A stretch of DNA of 27,064 bases from an uncultured Litorivicinus sp. (GTDB taxonomy: Bacteria > Pseudomonadota > Gammaproteobacteria > Pseudomonadales > Litorivicinaceae). Below are positions 18,014 to 24,576 of the stretch, piece by piece. The notes below the pieces were generated by a model, which saw only the letters and a list, made by a program, of their open reading frames with translations, had not been told where the DNA came from and ran no database searches. Numbering within the stretch: the first letter of the stretch is position 1; each line of letters opens with the position of its first letter. Both the position numbers and the translations under genes were made by a program. The stretch covers positions 1 through 27,064 of the forward strand of contig CALKMT010000126.1 of the NCBI GenBank assembly GCA_938091715.1, read 5' to 3'.

Positions 18014-18047
18014 CTTTATCTTTCTGCGCAACGGACGAGAAAACGCA

Positions 18048-19208
18048 ATGACTGACAGCACCCTATTTACTTCCGAATCTGTCTCCGAGGGCCACCCAGA
18101 CAAGGTCGCGGACCAGATTTCAGATGCCATTGTGGATGCGCTCTTAAAAGAGGACACCGAATCACGCATTGCGGTGGAAACCTTGGTCAAGACTGGGTTG
18201 GTCATGGTGGCCGGCGAAGTGCGCACAGACGCCTGGGTCGACATCGAGGAGATCGTCCGCAAGGTCGTCACCGACATTGGCTATAACTCCAGCGAGTTGG
18301 GCTTTGATGGCAACACCTGTGCGGTTTTAAACGGCATCGGCAAGCAATCCGCCGACATTGCCCAGGGCGTCGACGAGGCCGCCAACAAAGACCTAGGCGC
18401 CGGCGACCAGGGCCTTATGTTTGGCTATGCCACCAACGAAACCGACAGCCTGATGCCTGCGCCCATCCACTACGCCCACGAATTGGTCCGCAAGCAGGCC
18501 GAGGTCCGCAAGTCCGGCGCACTGCCCTTCCTGCGCCCCGATGCCAAGAGCCAGCTGACCTTTCGCTACGAGGACGGCAAGATTGCAGGCGTCGACGCCA
18601 TCGTATTGTCGACCCAGCATGACGAAAGCATCGAGCTTGAGGATCTGCAAGCCGCCGTGCGCAGTGAAATCATCGAAAAGGTCGTGCCGGCAGAATGGCT
18701 GCATGAGGACACCCTGTACCACATCAACCCCACCGGCCGATTTGTGATCGGTGGCCCGGTCGGCGATTGTGGCCTGACCGGTCGCAAGATCATCGTTGAT
18801 ACCTATGGCGGCATGGCCCGCCACGGCGGCGGTGCCTTTAGCGGAAAAGACCCGTCCAAGGTTGACCGCTCAGCGGCCTATGCCGCGCGTTACGTGGCCA
18901 AGAACATTGTCGCGGCCGGCTTGGCCGAGCGCTGCGAAGTTCAGGTGTCCTATGCCATCGGCGTAGCCGAACCCACCAGCATCAGTGTGGAAACTTTTGG
19001 CACCGAAAAAATTGCCCGGGCCCAGATCGTAGCCTTGGTGCGCGAGCACTTTGACCTGCGCCCCCGGGGGCTGATCGAAATGCTCGACCTAAAACGCCCC
19101 ATCTACCAGCCCACAGCCGCCTACGGTCACTTCGGACGTAGCGATATTGAACTAAGCTGGGAACAAACCGATAAAGCCAACGTCCTGCGCCAAAGCGCCG
19201 GCCTTTAA
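18048..19208 (+). CDS. metK: S-adenosylmethionine synthetase
   Basis: A 386-residue enzyme making S-adenosylmethionine from methionine and ATP. The signatures are complete: G-H-P-D-K (15-19, with the catalytic His16), [12 protein letters not shown] (117-128), and the P-loop-like [12 protein letters not shown] (260-271). The length matches E. coli MetK (384). The ribosome site is weak (GAGAA region). ahcY follows after 12 bases, so SAM formation and SAH removal are co-expressed. It is divergent from tkt, with about 175 bases of shared upstream DNA that carry the inverted repeat at 17994-18013. Confidence 0.96.
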   Translation: MTDSTLFTSESVSEGHPDKVADQISDAIVDALLKEDTESRIAVETLVKTGLVMVAGEVRTDAWVDIEEIVRKVVTDIGYNSSELGFDGNTCAVLNGIGKQSADIAQGVDEAANKDLGAGDQGLMFGYATNETDSLMPAPIHYAHELVRKQAEVRKSGALPFLRPDAKSQLTFRYEDGKIAGVDAIVLSTQHDESIELEDLQAAVRSEIIEKVVPAEWLHEDTLYHINPTGRFVIGGPVGDCGLTGRKIIVDTYGGMARHGGGAFSGKDPSKVDRSAAYAARYVAKNIVAAGLAERCEVQVSYAIGVAEPTSISVETFGTEKIARAQIVALVREHFDLRPRGLIEMLDLKRPIYQPTAAYGHFGRSDIELSWEQTDKANVLRQSAGL

Positions 19209-19220
19209 GAGGAACGCACC

Positions 19221-20612
19221 ATGAATGCACGTCCTGAAGACGTATTGAACGGCGATCACAAAATCGCCGACCTGAGTCTGGCCGATTTTGGCCGTCGCGA
19301 AATTTCACTGGCCGAGCGTGAAATGCCCGCCCTGATGAAGCTGCGTAAAAAATATCGTGATGAGCAGCCGCTGGCTGGGCAACGCATCATCGGTTGCATC
19401 CACATGACCATCCAAACCGCCGTGTTGATGGAAACGCTGGTGGATTTGGGCGCCGAATTGCGCTGGTCCAGCTGCAATATTTTCTCGACCCAGGATCATG
19501 CCGCCGCCGCCATGGTAGCCGCTGGTATCCCGACCTATGCCTGGAAGGGTCAATCCAACGAAGAAGGCGAGTGGTGCGTCGAGCAAACCATCCTGAAAGA
19601 TGGCCAGCCCTGGAACGCGACCATGCTGTTGGATGACGGTGGCGATTTGACCAATATGGTGCACGAAAAGTATCCCGAGATGCTGGAACACATCCACGGC
19701 GTAACCGAAGAGACCACCACGGGTGTGCACCGCCTGGTCGAAATGCTGGAAGCCGGCACCCTTAAAATTCCCGCGATCAACGTCAACGACTCGGTCACCA
19801 AGGCGAAAAACGATAACCAGTATGGTTGCCGCCACAGCCTGAATGATGGCATCAAACGGGCCACTGACATGCTGTTGTCCGGCAAGCGCGCTCTGGTCAT
19901 CGGCTACGGTGACGTCGGCAAGGGCTCAGCCCAGTCGCTGCGTCAAGAAGGCATGATCGTGCGGGTCAGTGAGATCGACCCGATCTGTGCCATGCAGGCC
20001 TGCATGGACGGTTTTGAAGTGGTCTCGGCCTATCAGAACGGCGACACCACAGGTCGAGTTGAAGACCTAAACCACGCTTTGCTGCGCGACACCGACGTCT
20101 TGGTCACCACGACCGGCAACGTCAATGTGTGCGACAGCGCGATTTTGACCGGTCTTAAACGCGGCGCATTGGTCTGCAACATTGGCCACTTCGACAACGA
20201 AATCGACACCGCCTACATGCGCAAGGCTTGGAAATGGCAAGAGGTGAAACCTCAGGTTCACCAGGTATTCCGTAGCGACGCCGATGACGATTACCTAATC
20301 CTGTTGGCCGAAGGCCGTCTGATCAACTTGGGCTGCGCCACCGGCCACCCCAGTCGCATCATGGACGGCTCGTTTGCCAACCAGGTGTTGGCCCAGATCG
20401 AAATGGTCAAGCGCGGCTTTGCTGATCTGCCAGCCAGCGAAAAGGCCGCCGCGATCAAGGTCGAAGTCCTGCCGAAAAAACTGGACGAAGAAGTAGCCTT
20501 GGCCATGGTCGAAGGATTTGGCGGCGTGATCACCACACTGACCCAAACCCAAGCCGACTACATCAACGTCAAGGTCGAAGGCCCGTTCAAGCCCGAAGCC
20601 TACAAGTACTAA
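19221..20612 (+). CDS. ahcY: Adenosylhomocysteinase (SAH hydrolase)
   Basis: A 463-residue NAD-dependent enzyme that splits S-adenosylhomocysteine into adenosine and homocysteine, relieving product inhibition of methyltransferases. The NAD motif G-Y-G-D-V-G-K-G lies at 228-235. Active-site residues are in C-N-I-F-S-T-Q-D-H (85-93) and in [11 protein letters not shown] (189-199, with K194). The C-terminus ends K-Y, as required for NAD binding across the tetramer. The length fits the longer bacterial form with the 40-residue insert. AGAGGA precedes the ATG. Gammaproteobacteria often use the Pfs/LuxS route instead, so ahcY places this organism with the AhcY-using groups. metF does not follow, unlike in pseudomonads. 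Confidence 0.96.
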   Translation: MNARPEDVLNGDHKIADLSLADFGRREISLAEREMPALMKLRKKYRDEQPLAGQRIIGCIHMTIQTAVLMETLVDLGAELRWSSCNIFSTQDHAAAAMVAAGIPTYAWKGQSNEEGEWCVEQTILKDGQPWNATMLLDDGGDLTNMVHEKYPEMLEHIHGVTEETTTGVHRLVEMLEAGTLKIPAINVNDSVTKAKNDNQYGCRHSLNDGIKRATDMLLSGKRALVIGYGDVGKGSAQSLRQEGMIVRVSEIDPICAMQACMDGFEVVSAYQNGDTTGRVEDLNHALLRDTDVLVTTTGNVNVCDSAILTGLKRGALVCNIGHFDNEIDTAYMRKAWKWQEVKPQVHQVFRSDADDDYLILLAEGRLINLGCATGHPSRIMDGSFANQVLAQIEMVKRGFADLPASEKAAAIKVEVLPKKLDEEVALAMVEGFGGVITTLTQTQADYINVKVEGPFKPEAYKY

Positions 20613-20632
20613 GGCCCTCCTGGGTGATCGCC

Positions 20633-20664
20633 AAGGCGCCGTCGTTATCGACGGCGCCTTTTTT
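20633..20664 (+). terminator. Rho-independent terminator of metK-ahcY
   Basis: GGCGCCGTCG (20635-20644) pairs perfectly with CGACGGCGCC (20649-20658) around TTAT and is followed by six T. It starts about 20 bases after the ahcY stop and is the strongest terminator in the window. Confidence 0.93.
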
Positions 20665-20695
20665 GTGCCCGGAATCACCACTCGAATCGCCCCCT

Positions 20696-20723
20696 TTGCA
20701 ACCGGCCAAAAACCCATTACATT
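20696..20723 (+). promoter_or_regulatory. Candidate sigma-70 promoter of the 20-residue peptide gene
   Basis: TTGCAA (20696-20701) and TACATT (20718-20723) are 16 bases apart, each matching four of six consensus positions. The predicted start near 20730 lies about 20 bases before the strong ribosome site. The preceding operon has just been terminated, so some promoter is needed here if the small gene is expressed. Confidence 0.4.
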
Positions 20724-20762
20724 CGAAGGGTATTTAGCGGCGAAATAGCAGGAGGTGATCTA

Positions 20763-20825
20763 ATGTCTAGTGATCTTGGAACGGTTGTATCTGACATCGG
20801 TTTTTACGAGGATCCTGCGGAATAA
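20763..20825 (+). CDS. Small ORF, 20-residue acidic peptide with near-perfect Shine-Dalgarno
   Basis: The ORF encodes MSSDLGTVVSDIGFYEDPAE and ends with TAA. The reason to believe in it is the ribosome site: AGGAGGTGATC (20750-20760) is complementary to 11 consecutive bases of the conserved 3' end of 16S rRNA (GATCACCTCCT), stronger than the site of any other gene in the window. The AGGAGG core ends seven bases before the ATG. The peptide is acidic (three Asp, two Glu, no basic residue), with no membrane segment, Cys or signal sequence. It sits between the ahcY terminator and its own terminator, with a plausible promoter upstream, so it looks like a separate unit. I do not recognise a family. 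It might be a leader peptide, a functional microprotein, or the coding part of a dual-function RNA. Confidence 0.55.
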   Translation: MSSDLGTVVSDIGFYEDPAE

Positions 20826-20832
20826 CGCCGCC

Positions 20833-20882
20833 GGTTCCCACGGAACCCAATCATCCGATTGGTTAGTGACCAACCACCAATC
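20833..20882 (+). other. Two RNA hairpins after the small ORF
   Basis: GGTTCC-CAC-GGAACC (20833-20847) starts seven bases after the stop codon. GATTGGT (20857-20863) then pairs with ACCAATC (20876-20882) around 12 bases. TTGGT-N5-ACCAA (20859-20873) is an alternative pairing inside the second hairpin. With the terminator that follows, the transcript would end in three stem-loops, more structure than an ordinary 3' end. Confidence 0.5.
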
Positions 20883-20885
20883 ACG

Positions 20886-20913
20886 AAAGGGAGGCCAAGC
20901 GCCTCCCTTTTTT
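20886..20913 (+). terminator. Rho-independent terminator of the small transcription unit
   Basis: GGGAGGC (20889-20895) pairs with GCCTCCC (20901-20907) around CAAGC and is followed by six T. Three A before and three T after extend the stem. It ends one base before the PHO-box-like repeat of the next gene. Confidence 0.9.
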
Positions 20914-20914
20914 A

Positions 20915-20932
20915 TTGTCATCAGATTGTCAC
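20915..20932 (+). promoter_or_regulatory. PHO-box-like direct repeat before the FkbM gene
   Basis: TTGTCAT-CAGA-TTGTCAC matches the PhoB box plan (CTGTCAT-N4-CTGTCAT): six of seven consensus bases in the first repeat and five to six in the second, with exact 11-base period. TAGCCT (20943-20948) follows after 10 bases, in the place of a -10 box for a PhoB-activated promoter. The coding start at 20955 is 22 bases from the box. Confidence 0.65.
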
Positions 20933-20954
20933 AGGCCCGACCTAGCCTGCGGCC

Positions 20955-21644
20955 ATGCGATTTCCTAGCCTGTATGGGGTTTGGCTTCAGCTACGCCCAC
21001 TTGATCTGACGTTTTGGTTGTCCGCCCTGGCTTTGTACGGCGGCTTTCACCGGCGCCACATCCAGTCTGCCCCGGACAACGCTCTGTTCCTAGACATCGG
21101 CGCTAACCAAGGCCTGTTTGCCGTGTTGGCGCAAAAACGTGGGTTGGCCGTCATGGCCTTTGAGCCCAACCCAAAACGTTTTGTCGACCTGGTGACCAAC
21201 CTGAGTATCAACGCGGGCGGCGGTGGTATTCCCTTGTGTGCCGCCATTACTGGCGATCAACCTGGCCTGATCGATTTGCACATCCCGCGATTCCATTCCG
21301 GCGGCGCTTCGATCACCGATCAATCCAAGGGCCGGCCGCACACCAGCCTGACCCTGGGCCGCTCATTTTTGGATCACATTGCCGAACAACATCAGCGGCC
21401 AATTTGGGTGAAAATCGACGTTGAAGGGGCCGAGCCGCATGTTCTGGATGCGTTGTTTACCTCAAAACTGGCCTCGCGCATTGATGGACTGATCATCGAG
21501 CTATCCGGTAACAATCACTCCTCGCAAGACCTGGAGCGCCTGCACCAGCAAATCGAAGCCCAGGGCCTAATCCCCTGTGACCGACAAAGTTTCCATCGCC
21601 ACGGCGATGCTTTTTTCCAACGCCTGGACGCGCAGCCGGCCTAA
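20955..21644 (+). CDS. FkbM-family SAM-dependent methyltransferase
   Basis: A 229-residue methyltransferase. Motif I is L-D-I-G-A-N-Q-G-L-F (46-55), the acidic SAM-ribose residue is in F-E-P-N-P (69-73), and the family's V-K-I-D-V-E-G-A-E lies at 152-160. FkbM-type enzymes usually O-methylate sugars or small molecules; the substrate here is unknown. The first 35 residues contain hydrophobic stretches that may associate with the membrane but do not look like a cleaved signal. No Shine-Dalgarno is visible before the ATG. A PHO-box-like repeat upstream, and plcP-olsF 79 bases downstream with its own box, suggest expression under phosphate limitation. A role in modifying a replacement lipid or its head group is a hypothesis only. 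Confidence 0.82.
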   Translation: MRFPSLYGVWLQLRPLDLTFWLSALALYGGFHRRHIQSAPDNALFLDIGANQGLFAVLAQKRGLAVMAFEPNPKRFVDLVTNLSINAGGGGIPLCAAITGDQPGLIDLHIPRFHSGGASITDQSKGRPHTSLTLGRSFLDHIAEQHQRPIWVKIDVEGAEPHVLDALFTSKLASRIDGLIIELSGNNHSSQDLERLHQQIEAQGLIPCDRQSFHRHGDAFFQRLDAQPA

Positions 21645-21666
21645 CCTTCATCAATTTGCAACCGAA

Positions 21667-21684
21667 CTGTCACCTGACTGACAT
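21667..21684 (+). promoter_or_regulatory. PHO box before plcP-olsF
   Basis: CTGTCAC-CTGA-CTGACAT matches the PhoB consensus in six of seven positions per repeat (counting C/T at the last position), with a 4-base spacer. A weaker third phased repeat, CTGCCCG, follows at 21689-21695. GATCCT (21695-21700) begins 10 bases after the second repeat, where the -10 box belongs. The known PhoB control of plcP in other bacteria supports the reading. Confidence 0.75.
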
Positions 21685-21723
21685 GCGTCTGCCCGATCCT
21701 GTTCATCCAGTAGGGAGATGCTT

Positions 21724-22503
21724 ATGACTCGTTGCCGGACCTTGTTTCTATCGGATATCCATCTGGGCACCAAGGATTGTAAAGCAGAGCTTTTGCTGAC
21801 ATTTCTGGATCGCCACCAACCCGAGACGCTCTATCTGCTCGGCGACATTGTCGACTTTTGGGCACTGAAACGTCGCAGCCATTGGCCTCCCGCCCACACC
21901 CAAGTTTTGAAAACCTTTGAGCGTATGGCGCAAAACGGCACGCGAATTGTGTACGTGCCCGGCAACCATGACGGCGTGATGCGCAGCTTTCCGACGCTGT
22001 CGCTGCCGAATGTTGAAACCCACATTGAATACGAGCACACCACGGCTCAGGGCAAACGTCTGAAACTGATTCACGGAGATCGTTTTGATGGCCTGTTCTG
22101 CACGGGGCGGCTGCTGTCATGGATCGGCGATCACTCCTACAGCCTGTTGCTGCGCATCAACCGCTGGCATCACGCGCTGCAAAAGGTTTTCAAGCGCCCG
22201 TATCACTCACTCTCTGCGGACTTAAAAATGCGCCCAGCCACCGCCAGAGCCGTCATCCATCAATTCGAGCAAACCGCCATTCGCTTTGCCGAATCCGAAG
22301 GCTATGACGGGATTGTCTGCGGTCACATCCACCGCCCTGCCCTGGTTGATCAAGGCCCCATTTGGTATGCCAACAGCGGCGACTGGGTTGAACACTGCAG
22401 CGCATTGATCGAGGACAACCTAGGACGACTTCGCCTGGTGACCAGCCAGCAATGGCCCGAACACGCAAAACACGCGCAGCCCAATATGGAAGTGGCGGCA
22501 TGA
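21724..22503 (+). CDS. plcP: PlcP-type metallophosphoesterase (phospholipase C of lipid remodelling)
   Basis: A 259-residue calcineurin-like metallophosphoesterase with all metal motifs: D-I-H (11-13), G-D-I-V-D (40-44), G-N-H-D (80-83), H-G-D (117-119) and C-G-H-I-H (199-203). The S-D-I-H-L-G-T and N-S-G-D-W-V-E-H-C stretches are typical of the PlcP group, often annotated as UDP-2,3-diacylglucosamine pyrophosphatase-like. In Sinorhizobium and marine bacteria PlcP removes the phosphate head group from phospholipids under phosphate starvation, giving diacylglycerol and freeing phosphorus. The start is ATG 21724 because GGAG (21714-21717) lies six bases upstream; the ATG at 21718 touches it. 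A PHO box precedes it and olsF overlaps its stop. An LpxH-like role is the alternative but fits less well. Confidence 0.87.
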   Translation: MTRCRTLFLSDIHLGTKDCKAELLLTFLDRHQPETLYLLGDIVDFWALKRRSHWPPAHTQVLKTFERMAQNGTRIVYVPGNHDGVMRSFPTLSLPNVETHIEYEHTTAQGKRLKLIHGDRFDGLFCTGRLLSWIGDHSYSLLLRINRWHHALQKVFKRPYHSLSADLKMRPATARAVIHQFEQTAIRFAESEGYDGIVCGHIHRPALVDQGPIWYANSGDWVEHCSALIEDNLGRLRLVTSQQWPEHAKHAQPNMEVAA

Positions 22504-24224
22504 TTCACGTCGATCAAATGCTCCAGAGCCGAGCACCTCATTTGGCCGAAAAGCCATGGATCAGTAAACCCCTGACCTTGTTGCTGCGCTATTTGACGCA
22601 CGAACGGGCATTTCAATCCTTTGAGCAGGACTATCCGCACCTCAAGGGGTTGGACTTTATTCAGCAGGTGCTGGACTTTTTTGAGTTTGACTATCAAATC
22701 AGTGACCGCCACCTGGAACGGATTCCGTCCCATGGCCGCGTGGTCATTGCCGCCAATCACCCTTTGGGTAGCTTGGATGGATTGTCATTGGTCAAGCTGG
22801 TCAGCCAGGTTCGTCCCGACGTCAAAATCGTTGCCAATCAAATTTTGATGGCGATTGAGCCGCTCAATGACCTGCTGTTGCCGGTCGACAACATGTCAGG
22901 GCAAACCGCCAGGGCCTCGTTGTCTGCGATTCACACGCACCTGGACGGCGAGGGTGCCTTGATTATCTTTCCTGCCGGCGAAGTCAGTCGGCTGTCGCCC
23001 AGCGGGGTCAAGGACGGACCCTGGAATACCGGATTTTTACGCATGGCCCGCCGGGCCAAGGCGCCGATCCTGCCGGTCTTTGTCGACGGTCGAAACTCGC
23101 TGGCGTTTTATCTGGCCTCGGCCATGTTCAAGCCGCTGTCGACCCTGCTGCTGATTAAAGAGATGTTCCGCCAGTCCAGCCGGTCGCTGAAAATCCGGGT
23201 CGGCGAAGCGGTGGCCTATGCGGACTACCAAGATCAGATTCGTGACCTGGACGCCCTGGCCGCTCGGTTTCGCCAGCACCTGTATCGCATTGCGAAAAAG
23301 AAATCCGGCCTGTTTCGGACCCATCAGTCGATTGCCCATCCGGAAAATCGGCAGGTGTTGAAGACCGAGCTTGAACGCCACGAAGTACTCGGCCAAACCG
23401 CCGATGGCCAAACGATCTATCTGTGTCGGGACATTCAGGGCACGCCAATCTTGCGCGAGGTGGCCCGCCTGCGCGAGGTATCGTTCCGTGCGGTTGGCGA
23501 GGGTTCCGGCCAGCGACGGGATATGGATGGATTTGATACTCACTACGAGCACATCGTGTTGTGGAATCCCAACGAGCTCGAATTGGTTGGCGCCTATCGG
23601 GTCGCCAACAGTGCTCAGGTGATGGCCGAACACGGCACCCAGGGGCTGTACACCCACAGCTTGTTTGCCTTTGGCCCAGCGATGACGCCGTATTTGAATC
23701 AAGGCCTGGAGCTAGGCCGCAGCTTTGTCCAACCCAAGTACTGGGGCAAGCGAAGCCTGGATTATTTATGGCAGGGCATTGGGGCGTATTTGCAAAAGCA
23801 CCCTGGGCCGCGTTATCTGTTTGGGCCCGCCAGCATCAGCAATCAGCTGCCCCCAGGCGCCCGGGATTTGCTGGTGTATTTTTACCAGCTGTATTTCCCC
23901 GCCCCCGAGGGCCTGGCCGTGCACCGCCATCCCTACAGCTTTGAGGACAGTCAGGTATACGCCTTGGTCACGCAGTTTACCGGTGATGACTACCCCAAGG
24001 ACTTCAAACGATTAAAAGCGCTGCTGGCGAACATGGGCGTTGCCGTGCCAACGCTGTACAAACAATACAGCGAGATTGCCGAGCCCGGCGGAGTGTGGTT
24101 TGGAGACTTTGGCACCGACCCCGACTTTGCCGATGCGGTGGATGGCCTGGTGATGGTCGATTTGACCCACTTGAAGCCTAAAAAACGAGCCCGCTATCTG
24201 GCCGAGACCCCGGAGCCTGCTTAG
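22500..24224 (+). CDS. olsF: OlsF, bifunctional aminolipid (ornithine lipid) synthase
   Basis: A 574-residue fusion of two acyltransferases. Residues about 60-260 form a PlsC-like O-acyltransferase (OlsA half), with N-H-P-L-G-S-L-D-G (86-94) and F-P-A-G-E (157-161). The family here has five residues between the catalytic His and Asp. Residues about 290-560 form a GNAT-like N-acyltransferase of the OlsB/putative-hemolysin type, with R-E-V-x-F-R near 325-330 and E-L-G-R-S-F-V near residue 418. In Serratia, OlsF makes ornithine lipid alone; related enzymes also make glutamine lipid. The start is ATG 22500, overlapping the plcP stop as ATGA; the upstream ATG at 22452 lies inside plcP. PlcP plus OlsF gives removal of phospholipid and synthesis of a phosphorus-free substitute. 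The head-group amino acid is not readable from sequence. Confidence 0.87.
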   Translation: MIHVDQMLQSRAPHLAEKPWISKPLTLLLRYLTHERAFQSFEQDYPHLKGLDFIQQVLDFFEFDYQISDRHLERIPSHGRVVIAANHPLGSLDGLSLVKLVSQVRPDVKIVANQILMAIEPLNDLLLPVDNMSGQTARASLSAIHTHLDGEGALIIFPAGEVSRLSPSGVKDGPWNTGFLRMARRAKAPILPVFVDGRNSLAFYLASAMFKPLSTLLLIKEMFRQSSRSLKIRVGEAVAYADYQDQIRDLDALAARFRQHLYRIAKKKSGLFRTHQSIAHPENRQVLKTELERHEVLGQTADGQTIYLCRDIQGTPILREVARLREVSFRAVGEGSGQRRDMDGFDTHYEHIVLWNPNELELVGAYRVANSAQVMAEHGTQGLYTHSLFAFGPAMTPYLNQGLELGRSFVQPKYWGKRSLDYLWQGIGAYLQKHPGPRYLFGPASISNQLPPGARDLLVYFYQLYFPAPEGLAVHRHPYSFEDSQVYALVTQFTGDDYPKDFKRLKALLANMGVAVPTLYKQYSEIAEPGGVWFGDFGTDPDFADAVDGLVMVDLTHLKPKKRARYLAETPEPA

Positions 24225-24457
24225 GCCGCAGGGCTGGAAAATACCCGAATGACCGTGTCGCTTAATCCGGCTTGACGCAGTTTTTCCAAGTGGCCCTGAC
24301 CGTACCGCTGATCGTAGTATTTCAGCATGGCTCGCAGCTCGTCATGGCCGCTTAAAGATTTCAGGCGTTTCGAGAACAGCTCCACCCGAGGCTCCAGTCC
24401 TTGGCGCGCCAATTCAAACCACTCTTGACGAAATAATCGCTCGATGATTGTTTGCAT
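24221..24457 (-). CDS. Small uncharacterised protein, 78 residues
   Basis: A hydrophilic, mixed-charge, probably helical protein with no membrane segment and no motif that I recognise. Basic residues dominate residues 24-35 (R-V-E-L-F-S-K-R-L-K), and aromatic residues cluster in K-Y-Y-D-Q-R-Y (46-52). The start at 24457 is supported by AGGAGGT just upstream on the minus strand; the frame runs on to 24556 but without such a site. The stop overlaps the olsF stop by four bases in a tail-to-tail arrangement. The gene is divergent from the CHR transporter, and the shared upstream region contains the three PHO-box-like repeats, so it might also respond to phosphate. Function unknown. Confidence 0.65.
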   Translation of the reverse strand: MQTIIERLFRQEWFELARQGLEPRVELFSKRLKSLSGHDELRAMLKYYDQRYGQGHLEKLRQAGLSDTVIRVFSSPAA

Positions 24458-24525
24458 TCTGACCTCCTGTCGCGGCCGACGATAATCCCCGCTAAGGGAA
24501 TTCGCTGGCAATAGGCGCGGTTTGA

Positions 24526-24554
24526 TCTTCACAAAAAATTCACAAAACTGTAAC
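24526..24554 (+). promoter_or_regulatory. Triple PHO-box-like repeat before the CHR transporter
   Basis: Three heptamers with exact 11-base period and A-rich spacers are present: TCTTCAC (24526-24532), AATTCAC (24537-24543) and CTGTAAC (24548-24554). Both spacers are AAAA. Single heptamers match the CTGTCAC/T consensus only partly (four to six of seven), but the triple phasing and A-tracts are typical of PhoB sites. The ATG of the transporter begins 22 bases after the last repeat, the same distance as in the FkbM gene. Confidence 0.55.
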
Positions 24555-24576
24555 AAAGCAGACCGAGGCTCCGGAC

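Noticed and set aside
17873..18047. SAM or SAH riboswitch before metK
   Set aside because: The leader is short and AT-rich, with one inverted repeat only; no multi-stem aptamer core is recognisable.
20665..20913. Attenuation leader for the FkbM gene
   Set aside because: The 20-codon ORF has no run of one regulatory amino acid, and the FkbM gene appears to have its own promoter elements after the terminator; kept only as an alternative.
20770..21009. 79-codon frame overlapping the small ORF and the FkbM start
   Set aside because: It begins at a non-ATG codon, has no ribosome site, runs through two hairpins and a terminator, and shows no domain.
22452..22499. Upstream ATG for olsF inside plcP
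   Set aside because: The extra 16 residues are basic shadow of the plcP coding sequence; ATG 22500 overlaps the plcP stop in the usual coupled way and matches the start expected for OlsF.
23037..23702. Minus-strand open frame of 221 codons inside olsF
   Set aside because: It lies wholly antisense to the conserved olsF sequence and has shadow-type composition.
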